Shown: positions 1 through 7,552 of the stretch, in pieces
Position numbering within the stretch: position 1 is the stretch's first letter
Layout of the letters: the number at the start of each line of letters is the position of its first letter
Origin: Candidatus Melainabacteria bacterium
GTDB taxonomy: Bacteria; Cyanobacteriota; Vampirovibrionia; Obscuribacterales; Obscuribacteraceae
Direction: 5' to 3'
Length of the DNA: 57,497 nucleotides
NCBI GenBank assembly: GCA_016212515.1
Contig: JACRFZ010000032.1
Span: 1-57,497, forward strand
Translations under genes and position numbers: made by a program
Notes under the pieces: generated by a model
The model's database searches: none
The model's input: only the letters and a program-made list of their open reading frames with translations
What the model was told of the DNA's origin: nothing

Positions 1-199
1 AGGCAAGCTCAGCACCACGGCTGCTCTCATATGAGTCAAAGGAATTCTTGACAGTCCAATAAGAAGAAAGCAAGGCCAGAGAAGAGAGCACTAGAGCAAA
101 GAAAACTCCCCGCAAGGCAATGGAACCCGCCAGAGAATTCTCGTAGGGCGCAGCCTTCGCTGCACTAACTTCACCTGTCTTCAGCTCTTCCTTCGCCAA
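1..199 (-). CDS. N-terminal part of a membrane protein (runs off the window)
   Basis: An open frame begins ten bases after the stop of the urea-transporter/M23 gene and stays open to the window edge (66 codons). I start it at the TTG at 199; no ATG is available and GAGGAT lies about 11-14 bases upstream. The visible part is a hydrophilic N-terminus of about 28 residues followed by one clear membrane segment (GVFFALVLSSLALLSSYW) and a polar stretch, so the protein is anchored with an external or periplasmic domain to come. It lies in the same frame as the preceding gene, which ends with a TAA. No family can be named from 66 residues. Its position makes it the sixth gene of the PqqD/ATP-grasp operon. 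Confidence 0.55.
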   Translation of the reverse strand, partial: MAKEELKTGEVSAAKAAPYENSLAGSIALRGVFFALVLSSLALLSSYWTVKNSFDSYESSRGAELA

Positions 200-208
200 G
201 CTAGACTT

Positions 209-2575
209 TTATCCTCTGAGAGCCATTACCGCCGGAATGCCATTATCTTCCCTCACACCATACCCGGAAAGAGCGGCTGCCAGCACCAGCTCTTGTTTAT
301 CAGCCGCTACAGCCGCCCGCCCCGAGGTAAGGCGCCCCCGCTCGCGCCAGAGCACAAGGGATATGAGACCCCCCTGCTCAGAAAGACGAGCCTCGGTGTA
401 GACGCGGCGAGCCAGGCAACCCAGAATGGTGAGCTTGTGCTCCCCGGTTTGCAGCCAGAGCCGCTCTCGGCTATCCCAGACCCTCGTATAGCGAGATTCG
501 CTACAGGCGCCAGCCAACCAGCTCAAACACTTGAGCCAGTTTTCTCTGGGCAAAAGGCGCTGGGGAATTTTATCTTGCCAGGTAAGAGACCCTTCTGCCA
601 GAGGCGTCAGACCCACGGCCAGAGCAAAGGCATCAAGAAGTGCATCCGGTCCCCCTTCCCGTCCAAAACAAGCCAGAAGGTCGTCGCTGAGAGTAAAGGC
701 AAGGCGAGGTGGGTGGGAGGCTCCCCCCCGGGGTGTCGAACTTTCCAGGTAAAATTGACCGGCCAGATCCAGACTCACCGTCAGACGTTGTTTGTAGCCC
801 CCGCAAAGAGCCGTTTGCACCTCATAGTCAAGCCAGTGCCCCACCGTCAGACGAAGCGCCTTCTTGAGGGCGACATTGCGCTTAGGCGAAGTCAGACAAG
901 CATTTTCAGCCGGACATAAATTAAGGGCGTAGCGCCGCGCCTCAGATCCTTCCTCCGCCAGCAAAACATTGCTCAGATGAAAGGGTATCGTGTTGGCACC
1001 GATCTTGGCCGCTGCCTGCACATGCATGTGCAGATGGGGCTGGGGAGAACGTCCTGAGTTCCCGCACAGGGCCAGCATCTGCCCCGGCACCACCCAGGCA
1101 TGCAGAGGTACTCTCACACTGTCTTTCTGCAAGTGGGCCAGCAAAACATGGGCGCCGCCGGGCAATTCAATGAGCACATAATTACCCCAGTTGTTGACGG
1201 TGTTGACCTCGCCGGGTTGATTGTCGGGCAAGCTGAAGAAGAGATCCACCACCCGTCCGTAGCAGGGGGAGAGCACCGGCTTGCCGAAACAATGATAGTC
1301 GTGCAGATCGGCACCGCTACCGCGAAAACTGCGCCCCTCTATGGTTTGGAAAAGGTCGAGGGCATAACGCCAGGCACCCTTGTGGGTGAGCGGTCCATCA
1401 AAACCCTGATAGACCTGCCAACTGCCCTTGACCGGCAAGACCAGCGAAACGCTGCGCAGATCAAGGCCGCGTTCCTGGGCGACGGCTATCTGCTCCATGC
1501 TCACCTCGGGCAACTGCGGCGTCAAAAGCCAGAGCTTAAGCCACATACCGCCCCGCTGCGGGGAAAGGGCCGTGAGGGCTAGATAGGTGGTGAAGACAAA
1601 GGGCACAGCCAGGGGCGGCAGGGAAAAGCCATAGAGCAAGTGCTCGAATACTACTGAAAATGCCGCCGTCAAAGCCGAGACAAATAGGGACAGAAGAAAG
1701 CTCAAGCGCGAGGGCACCGTGTAGAGCCCGCCCAACACGCATGCGGCCAGCACGGCATTCATCTGAGCCACCAGATAGGTCAAACTGCCGCCGTAAATTC
1801 CCAGACAATTGAGAGTGAGACCGGCAACAGTAGCGGCCGCAAAAGCAAGCAGACAAAGGCAACGAGAAGAAACCAGGAAGGCGCTGAAGACCAGAATGCC
1901 CCCCAGAGGCGTGCCGCTGAAATACATGGAACCGAGGGCTGAGAAGGTACCGGACAGGGGCATGGAGTACAGGCAATCGAGAGCCGCCGGAACAGGCAGG
2001 GTAGGCACTACATATAGTGGCTCCAGATGAAGCGCCGCCATGGAAACAGGCATTTTCGAAAGCATGCTCATGAGCGGCAAGAGCAGATAAGCGCTCATAA
2101 CATAGGGCAGGCCCAGCACCGGCAGACGAAAGAGACGCCCCAGCACATCGGCAAGAGCGGCACTGCTCAGAACCACCAGCAGGGCGCCGGTCAGAAGCAA
2201 TACGAAATATGCCGCCGAAGGGCTGTAGAGAGAGCCAATCAACATGCCAAGCAAGAGACCGTTGACTATATCCAGTTGGTCTCCTTCTCGGGAGAACTGC
2301 AAAAGATGGCGAAAGAACATCACCATAGAGCCGCACAGCAGCCCAGCCAGACCGGTAAAGGGATGCAAAAGGCTGGCGGCCAGAAGCAAGCACTGGCCAA
2401 GCGGATGCTTCAATCCAAAAAATGAGCCGTAGCCGGTCAGCACCACCCGAAAAGCAGACCAGGTTCCCAGCAGCAATTTCAAGGGTGGAAATCCGGCAAT
2501 GCCCTTCAAAGCATGGGGAATGGGCAACAGCAACCGCCCTGCCGGCAATGGCAATTTTTCGCTCAGTGTTTGCAT
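209..2575 (-). CDS. Urea transporter family protein fused to an M23 (LytM-like) peptidase domain
   Basis: Residues about 1-345 are a polytopic membrane domain of the urea transporter (UT) family. Both internal repeats show the family signature around the central pore loop (GLPYVMSAYLLL near 155 and LPPLAVPFVFTTYLAL near 325), plus a GSMYFSGTPLGGILVFSAFL-like stretch before the second half. Residues about 385-545 are an M23 metallopeptidase domain: H398 and D407 form the first metal pair (HKGAWRYALD) and HLHMH at 514-518 supplies the last ligands. About 240 further residues match no family I know. The start ATG has GAGGTTAGG just upstream and lies 3 bases after the PLP-decarboxylase stop, so it is translationally linked. 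UT proteins pass urea and related small amides. The fused peptidase suggests coupling of transport to the cell wall or to cleavage of an exported product, which is inference. Confidence 0.85.
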   Translation of the reverse strand: MQTLSEKLPLPAGRLLLPIPHALKGIAGFPPLKLLLGTWSAFRVVLTGYGSFFGLKHPLGQCLLLAASLLHPFTGLAGLLCGSMVMFFRHLLQFSREGDQLDIVNGLLLGMLIGSLYSPSAAYFVLLLTGALLVVLSSAALADVLGRLFRLPVLGLPYVMSAYLLLPLMSMLSKMPVSMAALHLEPLYVVPTLPVPAALDCLYSMPLSGTFSALGSMYFSGTPLGGILVFSAFLVSSRCLCLLAFAAATVAGLTLNCLGIYGGSLTYLVAQMNAVLAACVLGGLYTVPSRLSFLLSLFVSALTAAFSVVFEHLLYGFSLPPLAVPFVFTTYLALTALSPQRGGMWLKLWLLTPQLPEVSMEQIAVAQERGLDLRSVSLVLPVKGSWQVYQGFDGPLTHKGAWRYALDLFQTIEGRSFRGSGADLHDYHCFGKPVLSPCYGRVVDLFFSLPDNQPGEVNTVNNWGNYVLIELPGGAHVLLAHLQKDSVRVPLHAWVVPGQMLALCGNSGRSPQPHLHMHVQAAAKIGANTIPFHLSNVLLAEEGSEARRYALNLCPAENACLTSPKRNVALKKALRLTVGHWLDYEVQTALCGGYKQRLTVSLDLAGQFYLESSTPRGGASHPPRLAFTLSDDLLACFGREGGPDALLDAFALAVGLTPLAEGSLTWQDKIPQRLLPRENWLKCLSWLAGACSESRYTRVWDSRERLWLQTGEHKLTILGCLARRVYTEARLSEQGGLISLVLWRERGRLTSGRAAVAADKQELVLAAALSGYGVREDNGIPAVMALRG

Positions 2576-2578
2576 TTC

Positions 2579-4063
2579 CTAACCTCTACAAATACGAAAC
2601 GGTCTTAAGGTCTTAGCCTGCTTCTCGGCTTCGGCGTCGAAGCGGTTGCAGCCGGCGCCTCTCACAGGAGCAAAGGGCGTGGCTAAATGCTCCGGCAGGC
2701 GATCCTGGGCCATCATCACCGAGAGATCCTCGGCGGCCCTTATCACCGAAACATCGCCGTCTTCATGCACCAGAACCACATTCGGTCTGTACTCGATAAA
2801 CTGCATCCATTGACTGTTGTTATAGGCGCCGACAGGACTGACTACCAGACTGTCGCCGGCCCTGAGCGGCGGCAGTTGCACCGACTGGCGCACCACATCG
2901 ATATTCATGCAGAGGGGACCGAAGAGCACCGTATCGGCGAGAGCACCGCGGGCCTCGCCCGTGGTTTCTACCTTATGGTTGTACCAGTAAGCCGTGAACA
3001 GCAAATTGGTACCGGCATCAAGAACGGCGGCGGCACGTCCATCGGGCAAACGCTTGGTGCCCACCACGGAGGTGATGAGCACCTGAGCGTCGTCCACTAC
3101 GGCTCTGCCGCTCTCGAAAACCAGCTTCGGTAAGCCCCGGTTCGTATGGCTTCTATAGCGCGTTTCCTCTATGAGAGTGCCGCAAATCACTTCGGCATAT
3201 TCGTTGATGGAAGGCACTACTTGTTCCGGGGGCAAATATATACTCTGCAGAGCATTCATCGACGGCAAGCCGCCTCCGATGTCGATTACATCTATCTGAA
3301 CATCCTCACTGGATTCTATCTCGCGCATGAATTTGCACATGATCTTGACCTGCTCGCCGTAGGCGCGCGGCTCCAGAATAAAGGTACCAAGATGACTGTG
3401 CAGACCACAAAGCTGCAAATGGGGGCTTGCCGCTGCCAACTTGGCCGCCTGGCGGGCCTGACCGCTTTCCAGATTAAAGCCGAAGCGACTCCAGGGCTCG
3501 CTATAGCCTGTGTCGAAGTTAAGACGGAGAGCCACCCGGGCCTTTCTTCCCTGAGCGGCAGCCACGGCTTCCACCAGATTCAGCTCATCCAGGTGATCTA
3601 GATGAATCTGGGCCCCCTCGGCTACAGCGCGCTCTAAAATGGCGCGACCTTTGTTTGGTCCGTTGAAAATGATCATCTCGCCGGGCACACCAAGAGCCCT
3701 TGCCTTCTCATATTCGAAGGCCGACACCACCTCGGCCAGAGAGCCCTCCTGGTGCAAAATATTGCAAACGGCGCTTATGTAATTGGTTTTGTAGGACCAC
3801 CCATGGCAGGTGTTGCCCCAGCGCACGGCAAAGGCTTTCTTGATGCGGCGCACATTGGCTCTCAGCCTTTCTTCCGAAGTAACGAACAAGGGCGAACCAT
3901 AGTTCTTTTTCAAAAGTTCTACATCTACGCCGAAGACCGAGGCTACCCGGGCTTCACGGGGGCGATGGCGGCCGAACTTGTTAATTTCCCCGACCCGGTG
4001 GGGCTGAATAAAGGGCGGCTCCCAGGCAAGCTTGGGTCGTTTCGGACTGCTATTCTCAGGCAT
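2579..4063 (-). CDS. LysA/ornithine-decarboxylase-like fold III PLP enzyme
   Basis: A 494-residue fold-type III PLP enzyme of the diaminopimelate/ornithine decarboxylase family. The PLP lysine is K92 in SYKTNY; the histidine that stacks on PLP is in HSHLGTF; the phosphate-binding glycine loop is DIGGGLP; the ESGR motif and the C-terminal GPLCMNIDV carrying the catalytic cysteine are intact. It is longer than housekeeping LysA (about 420), with a 40-residue N-terminal extension and a longer middle. GGAGC precedes the start. It sits between an ATP-grasp ligase and a transporter, so I expect it to decarboxylate a conjugated amino acid and not to serve lysine synthesis. BtrK of butirosin synthesis and SbnH of staphyloferrin B are precedents for that use of the fold. 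The exact substrate is unknown. Confidence 0.85.
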   Translation of the reverse strand: MPENSSPKRPKLAWEPPFIQPHRVGEINKFGRHRPREARVASVFGVDVELLKKNYGSPLFVTSEERLRANVRRIKKAFAVRWGNTCHGWSYKTNYISAVCNILHQEGSLAEVVSAFEYEKARALGVPGEMIIFNGPNKGRAILERAVAEGAQIHLDHLDELNLVEAVAAAQGRKARVALRLNFDTGYSEPWSRFGFNLESGQARQAAKLAAASPHLQLCGLHSHLGTFILEPRAYGEQVKIMCKFMREIESSEDVQIDVIDIGGGLPSMNALQSIYLPPEQVVPSINEYAEVICGTLIEETRYRSHTNRGLPKLVFESGRAVVDDAQVLITSVVGTKRLPDGRAAAVLDAGTNLLFTAYWYNHKVETTGEARGALADTVLFGPLCMNIDVVRQSVQLPPLRAGDSLVVSPVGAYNNSQWMQFIEYRPNVVLVHEDGDVSVIRAAEDLSVMMAQDRLPEHLATPFAPVRGAGCNRFDAEAEKQAKTLRPFRICRG

Positions 4064-4097
4064 AGGTTTTGCTCCAAATATTTTGTCTCAAAGAAAA

Positions 4098-5180
4098 TCA
4101 GGCGCTTCGATCAACCGCATCGCCACCGCAATAGCCGTTCACCAGCACCGATTCGAAGTCTTTCAAGTTGACAATTAGTTCCCGGGCATGGCGAATGAAA
4201 AAAGTGCCGGGCTCGTGCTGAGTTAGTTGCAAGTCTTTCTCACCGGCCAGCATGCGCAACACCGCCACAGGCAAGTTTCTATCCACGGCGTGGCTCAAAT
4301 AAATCCAGGAAGGAAAGCGCGGGTTGATCTCAATCAAATAGATCTTGCCGTCCGTCCCCTTAATCACTTCCACTTCCAGGGGACCGCGCCAGGCAAGTGC
4401 CCGTACCAATTTGGAAGCAGTAGCATGCAGGGCTTCATCGACAACGGTTACCCCGGCCCAGGCTTTGCCTTTATCGGTGACGGCGCGCTTGCGCATCATC
4501 ACAAACCCGGTGAGGTTACCGCGTCCATCTCCCACTCCAGCCAGATTAAGCTCATCGCCATTGACCACTTCCTGCACCAGACAGGGATAGCCCCACTTAC
4601 CAACCAGGCGACTGAAAGCCGCTTTCGCTTCAAAAGCGTTGTAGACAATGGCGGCATCATAGAAAACGCCTTTGACCACCAGGGGATACTCAAAGCCCTC
4701 CCGGGCGGCGCGATCAAAGAAGCCCGGATCGGTGAGCATTTTGCTCCTGGGCACGGCTACACCGATTTTGGAGCAGAGATCCACAAGATGATTCTTGGCC
4801 CGTAAATTGAACTGATCTCGACTGGGAATGAGCATTTGAATTCCGAGATCGGCAAGTTCGCTGCGCAAGCTGATGAAATTCTGCAACTCCGAATCAAGAC
4901 AGGGAATGACGGCATCAATGCCCTCCAGGGAGTGAATCACCTTGATGCGCTCCAGTAAAGCTTCATCTCCGGCGGAAGGATAAGGTATCAGGTAGCTGCT
5001 CTGACAATTATCATGGTCATACAAACCGGCATCAAGGGCGTCGTAAGCCAGGCCGAGCACCGAGCCGCGAAACTCCCTGTGTTCAACCAGACAGCGGGCC
5101 ACGGCCAGGCCCGGACCAGGGTTCTCGGCATGAGCATTGATGCCTGTAACAGCAACTTTCCAGTGCCGCCAATTTCTCAT
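4098..5180 (-). CDS. ATP-grasp ligase, CarB-like
   Basis: A 360-residue ATP-grasp protein. The N-terminal third is Rossmann-like (KVAVTGINAHAENPGPGLAVARCL) with the acceptor-type layout of CarB/PylC-like ligases. Central KNHLVDLCSKIGVAVP, the YPLVVKG lysine strand and LVQEVVNGDELN form the nucleotide site, and the Mg-binding end is LEVEVIKGTDGKIYLIEINPRF. These enzymes join a carboxylate to an amine or thiol through an acyl phosphate. Its ATG overlaps the stop of the PqqD-like gene (ATGA), and GGAGG lies inside that gene, so the two are translationally coupled. BtrJ in butirosin synthesis is a precedent for an ATP-grasp enzyme loading an amino acid on a carrier ahead of a LysA-like decarboxylase. 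Substrate and carrier here are unknown. Confidence 0.88.
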   Translation of the reverse strand: MRNWRHWKVAVTGINAHAENPGPGLAVARCLVEHREFRGSVLGLAYDALDAGLYDHDNCQSSYLIPYPSAGDEALLERIKVIHSLEGIDAVIPCLDSELQNFISLRSELADLGIQMLIPSRDQFNLRAKNHLVDLCSKIGVAVPRSKMLTDPGFFDRAAREGFEYPLVVKGVFYDAAIVYNAFEAKAAFSRLVGKWGYPCLVQEVVNGDELNLAGVGDGRGNLTGFVMMRKRAVTDKGKAWAGVTVVDEALHATASKLVRALAWRGPLEVEVIKGTDGKIYLIEINPRFPSWIYLSHAVDRNLPVAVLRMLAGEKDLQLTQHEPGTFFIRHARELIVNLKDFESVLVNGYCGGDAVDRSA

Positions 5181-5449
5181 AGGTACCTCCCCAATTGCAT
5201 CAGGAAAGCCTCTACGCTACTTAAGGCCAATTCCAGAGGCACATCACAATCTTCAGCCAGACACTGAGCAGCTTCCTCAAGGCCGTCACTACGCTTGAGG
5301 CAATCCAGCACCAACCGCCCGGTGGCATTGACGGTGAAACTCTGCCCGGTCTGCGGATCAAAGACAAAGCCTGTATCACTGACGGCCAGTTGCCTGAGCC
5401 TGTCGCCGCTGCACTGGGAAAGGGCTCCGGCCAGTAGACTATCGGTCAT
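5177..5449 (-). CDS. PqqD-like (RiPP recognition element type) small protein
   Basis: A 90-residue protein whose residues about 20-75 read as a PqqD-like winged fold: a beta strand with FVFDPQTGQSFTVNATG followed by LVLDCL and a helix-rich C-terminus. The pattern of a short modified-peptide-binding strand pair followed by a hydrophobic helix is typical of PqqD and of stand-alone RiPP recognition elements, including those of HPr-kinase-related systems. I start it at the ATG at 5449, which has GAGAGG nine bases upstream; an in-frame TTG at 5473 is possible. It lies after the TPR gene and overlaps the ATP-grasp gene by 4 bases. In family terms it would present a peptide or carrier to the ligase. 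No obvious precursor peptide gene is visible beside it. Confidence 0.75.
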   Translation of the reverse strand: MTDSLLAGALSQCSGDRLRQLAVSDTGFVFDPQTGQSFTVNATGRLVLDCLKRSDGLEEAAQCLAEDCDVPLELALSSVEAFLMQLGRYL

Positions 5450-5479
5450 ATGCAAATTCCTCTCAACTTTCAATGTAGT

Positions 5480-6211
5480 TCAGTAACCGTAGTGCTCGAG
5501 GCTGCTCACCCGATACTTGGTATCGAGGGGCTGATCGGCGTAGCGATGGAGGTAGCCGACCGAACCCAGGGGCTGGGTTTTCATGGAAGCCCTGTAGAAC
5601 TTCACTGCCTCATCCGGTCTGTTCATGGCTTCGTAACAGCAGCCTATGTAGTAGTTGGGCGCATCATATTGATTGGCCGGAAATTCCCCCGGCAATACCG
5701 GAGCAAATTTGACATTGCTTTGTTGGCAGTAACGAAAGTCACTGAGGGCCAACTGCGCCTTACCCTGAGCCAACCAGAGCCGGCCCCTGGCAAAAACGGC
5801 ATCGCCGGAATAAGGATTTAACTGCAAGGCCCGGTTCAAATCGGAGAGGGAGCGGTCGTAGTTTTTGCCGTCCAGGTAGCAGATGCCGCGCTCCGTGTAA
5901 GCAGCAGCAAAATAGGGATCAATTTGCACCACCCGGCTAAGATCGCTGATGGCGGACTGAGTGCAACCCACCGTGCTGTAAAGATAGCCGCGCCGGTAGA
6001 GGGCACCCTTGTCGTTGGGATTGACGGCAATTGCCCGGTTAGTGGCATCAAGCAAAGTGAGAAGCTGATTGCCTAGATGACTGGTTTTGGCATTGGCTTT
6101 CCAACTATTGAGAATGGCAAGTTCAGAGGCAACCTGAGCCCAGGCGGCAGGCCATATGAACGAGGCAATAAGGAAGGCGAAAAGCGGTGCCGAGAAAACT
6201 GATTTGTGCAT
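5480..6211 (-). CDS. Exported TPR protein, first gene of the PqqD/ATP-grasp operon
   Basis: A 243-residue protein with a signal peptide (a basic start, then a hydrophobic stretch ending AAWAQ near residue 26) and three clear tetratricopeptide repeats between residues 60 and 165 (ALYRRGYLYSTVG, AAYTERGICYLDG and AVFARGRLWLAQG, each followed by an A..D...A helix). A fourth weaker repeat ends in MNRPDEAVKFYRASM. TPR proteins are scaffolds, and this one should act in the periplasm. GAGGAGAG precedes the start. It ends about 30 bases before the start I chose for the PqqD-like gene, so it probably shares the transcript. Whether it works with the enzymes or is a lineage-typical TPR gene that happens to lead the operon is not shown. 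Confidence 0.85.
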   Translation of the reverse strand: MHKSVFSAPLFAFLIASFIWPAAWAQVASELAILNSWKANAKTSHLGNQLLTLLDATNRAIAVNPNDKGALYRRGYLYSTVGCTQSAISDLSRVVQIDPYFAAAYTERGICYLDGKNYDRSLSDLNRALQLNPYSGDAVFARGRLWLAQGKAQLALSDFRYCQQSNVKFAPVLPGEFPANQYDAPNYYIGCCYEAMNRPDEAVKFYRASMKTQPLGSVGYLHRYADQPLDTKYRVSSLEHYGY

Positions 6212-6318
6212 TTTGACTCTCCTCTAAATGAGGCGGCATGCCGGGAGGCGCTACACAAATCATGCTAGAGAGAGCCTGTGGAAAAGGAATGGAGAAATTG
6301 TGGAGAAAAAATGGAGGG

Positions 6319-6442
6319 ACTGATTTGGGTTGACTGATTGGGGGGCTGCTTAGGGGGGGCAACCGATTTAAAGGACTACTTTGGGCCGACCGAGCTGGAA
6401 AGACCGCGTTGGGGCGACCGAGTTAAGGCACCGATTTAGAGA
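6319..6442. repeat. Degenerate tandem array, about 14-bp period, nine units
   Basis: Upstream of the TPR-led operon, units resembling ACCGATTTGGGGCG recur with starts at about 6319, 6333, 6345, 6362, 6375, 6389, 6403, 6417 and 6430. The spacing is mostly 13-14 bases, with one of 12 and one of 17. The period is not a multiple of three and no long frame crosses it, so it is not coding. It may be a regulator-binding array or a decayed tandem duplication. The surrounding 6212-6703 contains no gene. Confidence 0.6.
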
Positions 6443-6498
6443 ACAAAAGCAGACCGAACCTATGTCTTTTAAAAACAAAGGGCGAAAACACTAAACTC

Positions 6499-6616
6499 AT
6501 GTAACAGCCAAAATTAATTCTGCTTGACGGCGGAAACGCAGTTACAATCAGGGTTTCATTTGACAAAAAAGCCCGAAACACTGATGTAACATTTCGCAAA
6601 ATCACTATTGTTACAT
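6499..6616. promoter_or_regulatory. Cluster of ATGTAACA sites (candidate operator)
   Basis: ATGTAACA occurs as two direct copies (6499-6506 and 6584-6591), and the reverse complement TGTTACAT lies at 6609-6616. A partial GTTACA is at 6541-6546. The last two full copies form an 8-bp inverted repeat separated by 17 bases. The cluster lies in AT-rich DNA about 290-400 bases upstream of the TPR-led minus-strand operon, where its promoter could be. A role as operator is inference from repetition alone. Confidence 0.4.
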
Positions 6617-6627
6617 TGGCGTAGTTT

Positions 6628-6673
6628 TTCAAAAGAGACCCCGGGAGGCTCTTTTGCAAGGACCTCTTTTGAA
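6628..6673. terminator. Alternative hairpins downstream of the DUF2934 gene
   Basis: TTCAAAAGAG (6628-6637) can pair with CTCTTTTG at 6649-6656 (8 bp) or with CTCTTTTGAA at 6664-6673 (10 bp), so two exclusive hairpins share one arm. They lie 31-76 bases beyond the stop of the minus-strand DUF2934 gene. There is no clean T-run on the minus side, so intrinsic termination is uncertain. Confidence 0.4.
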
Positions 6674-6703
6674 TTGCGTATTGAGAATTATTTTGGCCCG
6701 CGA

Positions 6704-7165
6704 CTACTTTTTGGTAGCTTCGGCCTTTACTTGAATTTCCGCTTCCAGCCAGTTTTCAACATCGGTGCCGTGCTGGCAATCTTTGCTCAACCAGAGCTCA
6801 TAAGCGCGTTTTGCCACTTGTTCAAAACAAACTTCTTTGGCGCTTTCAGAAGCAGCGGGCTGTTCACAAGCTTGTTTGGGATTTTCGGAAGGATTTTCGG
6901 AAGGCTGTTCGCAAACAGTAGACACTGCCTCTAATACAGATACAGCCGGTGCAGCAGCTTTTTTCTTAGGGGCGGCAGCTTCTTTTGAAGATACCTGGGT
7001 CTCAGTGGCAGCAGCCGCTTTAGGGGATACCTGAGTCTCTACGGCAACAGCTTCTTTAGGAGATACCTGAGTCTCGACGGCGGCAGACTCAACTGTGGTT
7101 TTCTTGGTACCGGCGCGCTTAGTAGCGGTGCCTTTTGCTTTAGTTGTCGATTCAGCTTCTTTCAT
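6704..7165 (-). CDS. DUF2934 protein with alanine-rich repeat linker
   Basis: A 153-residue protein. The C-terminal 40 residues carry the DUF2934 signature (AKRAYELWLSKDCQHGTD then ENWLEAE), a short helical domain of unknown role. The N-terminal part is lysine-, alanine- and threonine-rich, with about three 13-residue repeats built on VETQVSPKEA, followed by AAAPKKKAAAP, resembling a DNA-binding or low-complexity tail. I chose the ATG at 7165 because GGGAG lies seven bases upstream; a GTG at 7171 is an alternative. It is transcribed away from the nitronate monooxygenase gene, with which it shares a 390-base divergent promoter region. Function unknown. Confidence 0.75.
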   Translation of the reverse strand: MKEAESTTKAKGTATKRAGTKKTTVESAAVETQVSPKEAVAVETQVSPKAAAATETQVSSKEAAAPKKKAAAPAVSVLEAVSTVCEQPSENPSENPKQACEQPAASESAKEVCFEQVAKRAYELWLSKDCQHGTDVENWLEAEIQVKAEATKK

Positions 7166-7552
7166 TTCCACACTCCCACTAGCCGAACCATCCGTCGGCT
7201 ATTTACTTGCTAAAGGTATGCACTCAAAGGGCTACCGATAAAACAATATCACCTCCCAAAACCCCAAAATTCGCCGGATAGTTTACCGGCGGCGGCACAC
7301 GGCTATTGCATATACAAACGGCCGGATAGAAACCTTTCGACACACTATGTCACGTACAACAACGCTTACCAGAGGAAAGTCTTGACCTGAGCGGGTTGGC
7401 ACCAGGTTTACAAAACCCGGAAAAGAGCCCCGCCTCGTCCTACCGGTACGGGCACAAATAGGTGGCCACTACTTTCACCGGTCTGTCGTTGATACACTCG
7501 CCGCCGGAGAACAATCCGGACTTGGAAGCAAAATCGGCGAGAGGAAAGAGCA
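7166..7552. other. Divergent intergenic region
   Basis: About 390 bases between the divergent DUF2934 and nitronate monooxygenase genes. I see no gene, tRNA or strong hairpin, and no convincing sigma-70 box pair. The only clear element is GAGG just ahead of the GTG start at 7553. Confidence 0.5.

Noticed and set aside
293..919. Open frame of 208 codons on the plus strand
   Set aside because: Antisense to the peptidase end of the UT-M23 gene, proline- and arginine-rich, without a domain.
6319..6442. The 14-bp array as an origin iteron set or CRISPR
   Set aside because: Units are too degenerate and too short for CRISPR, and no dnaA, replication or cas gene is near, so only a general repeat is claimed.
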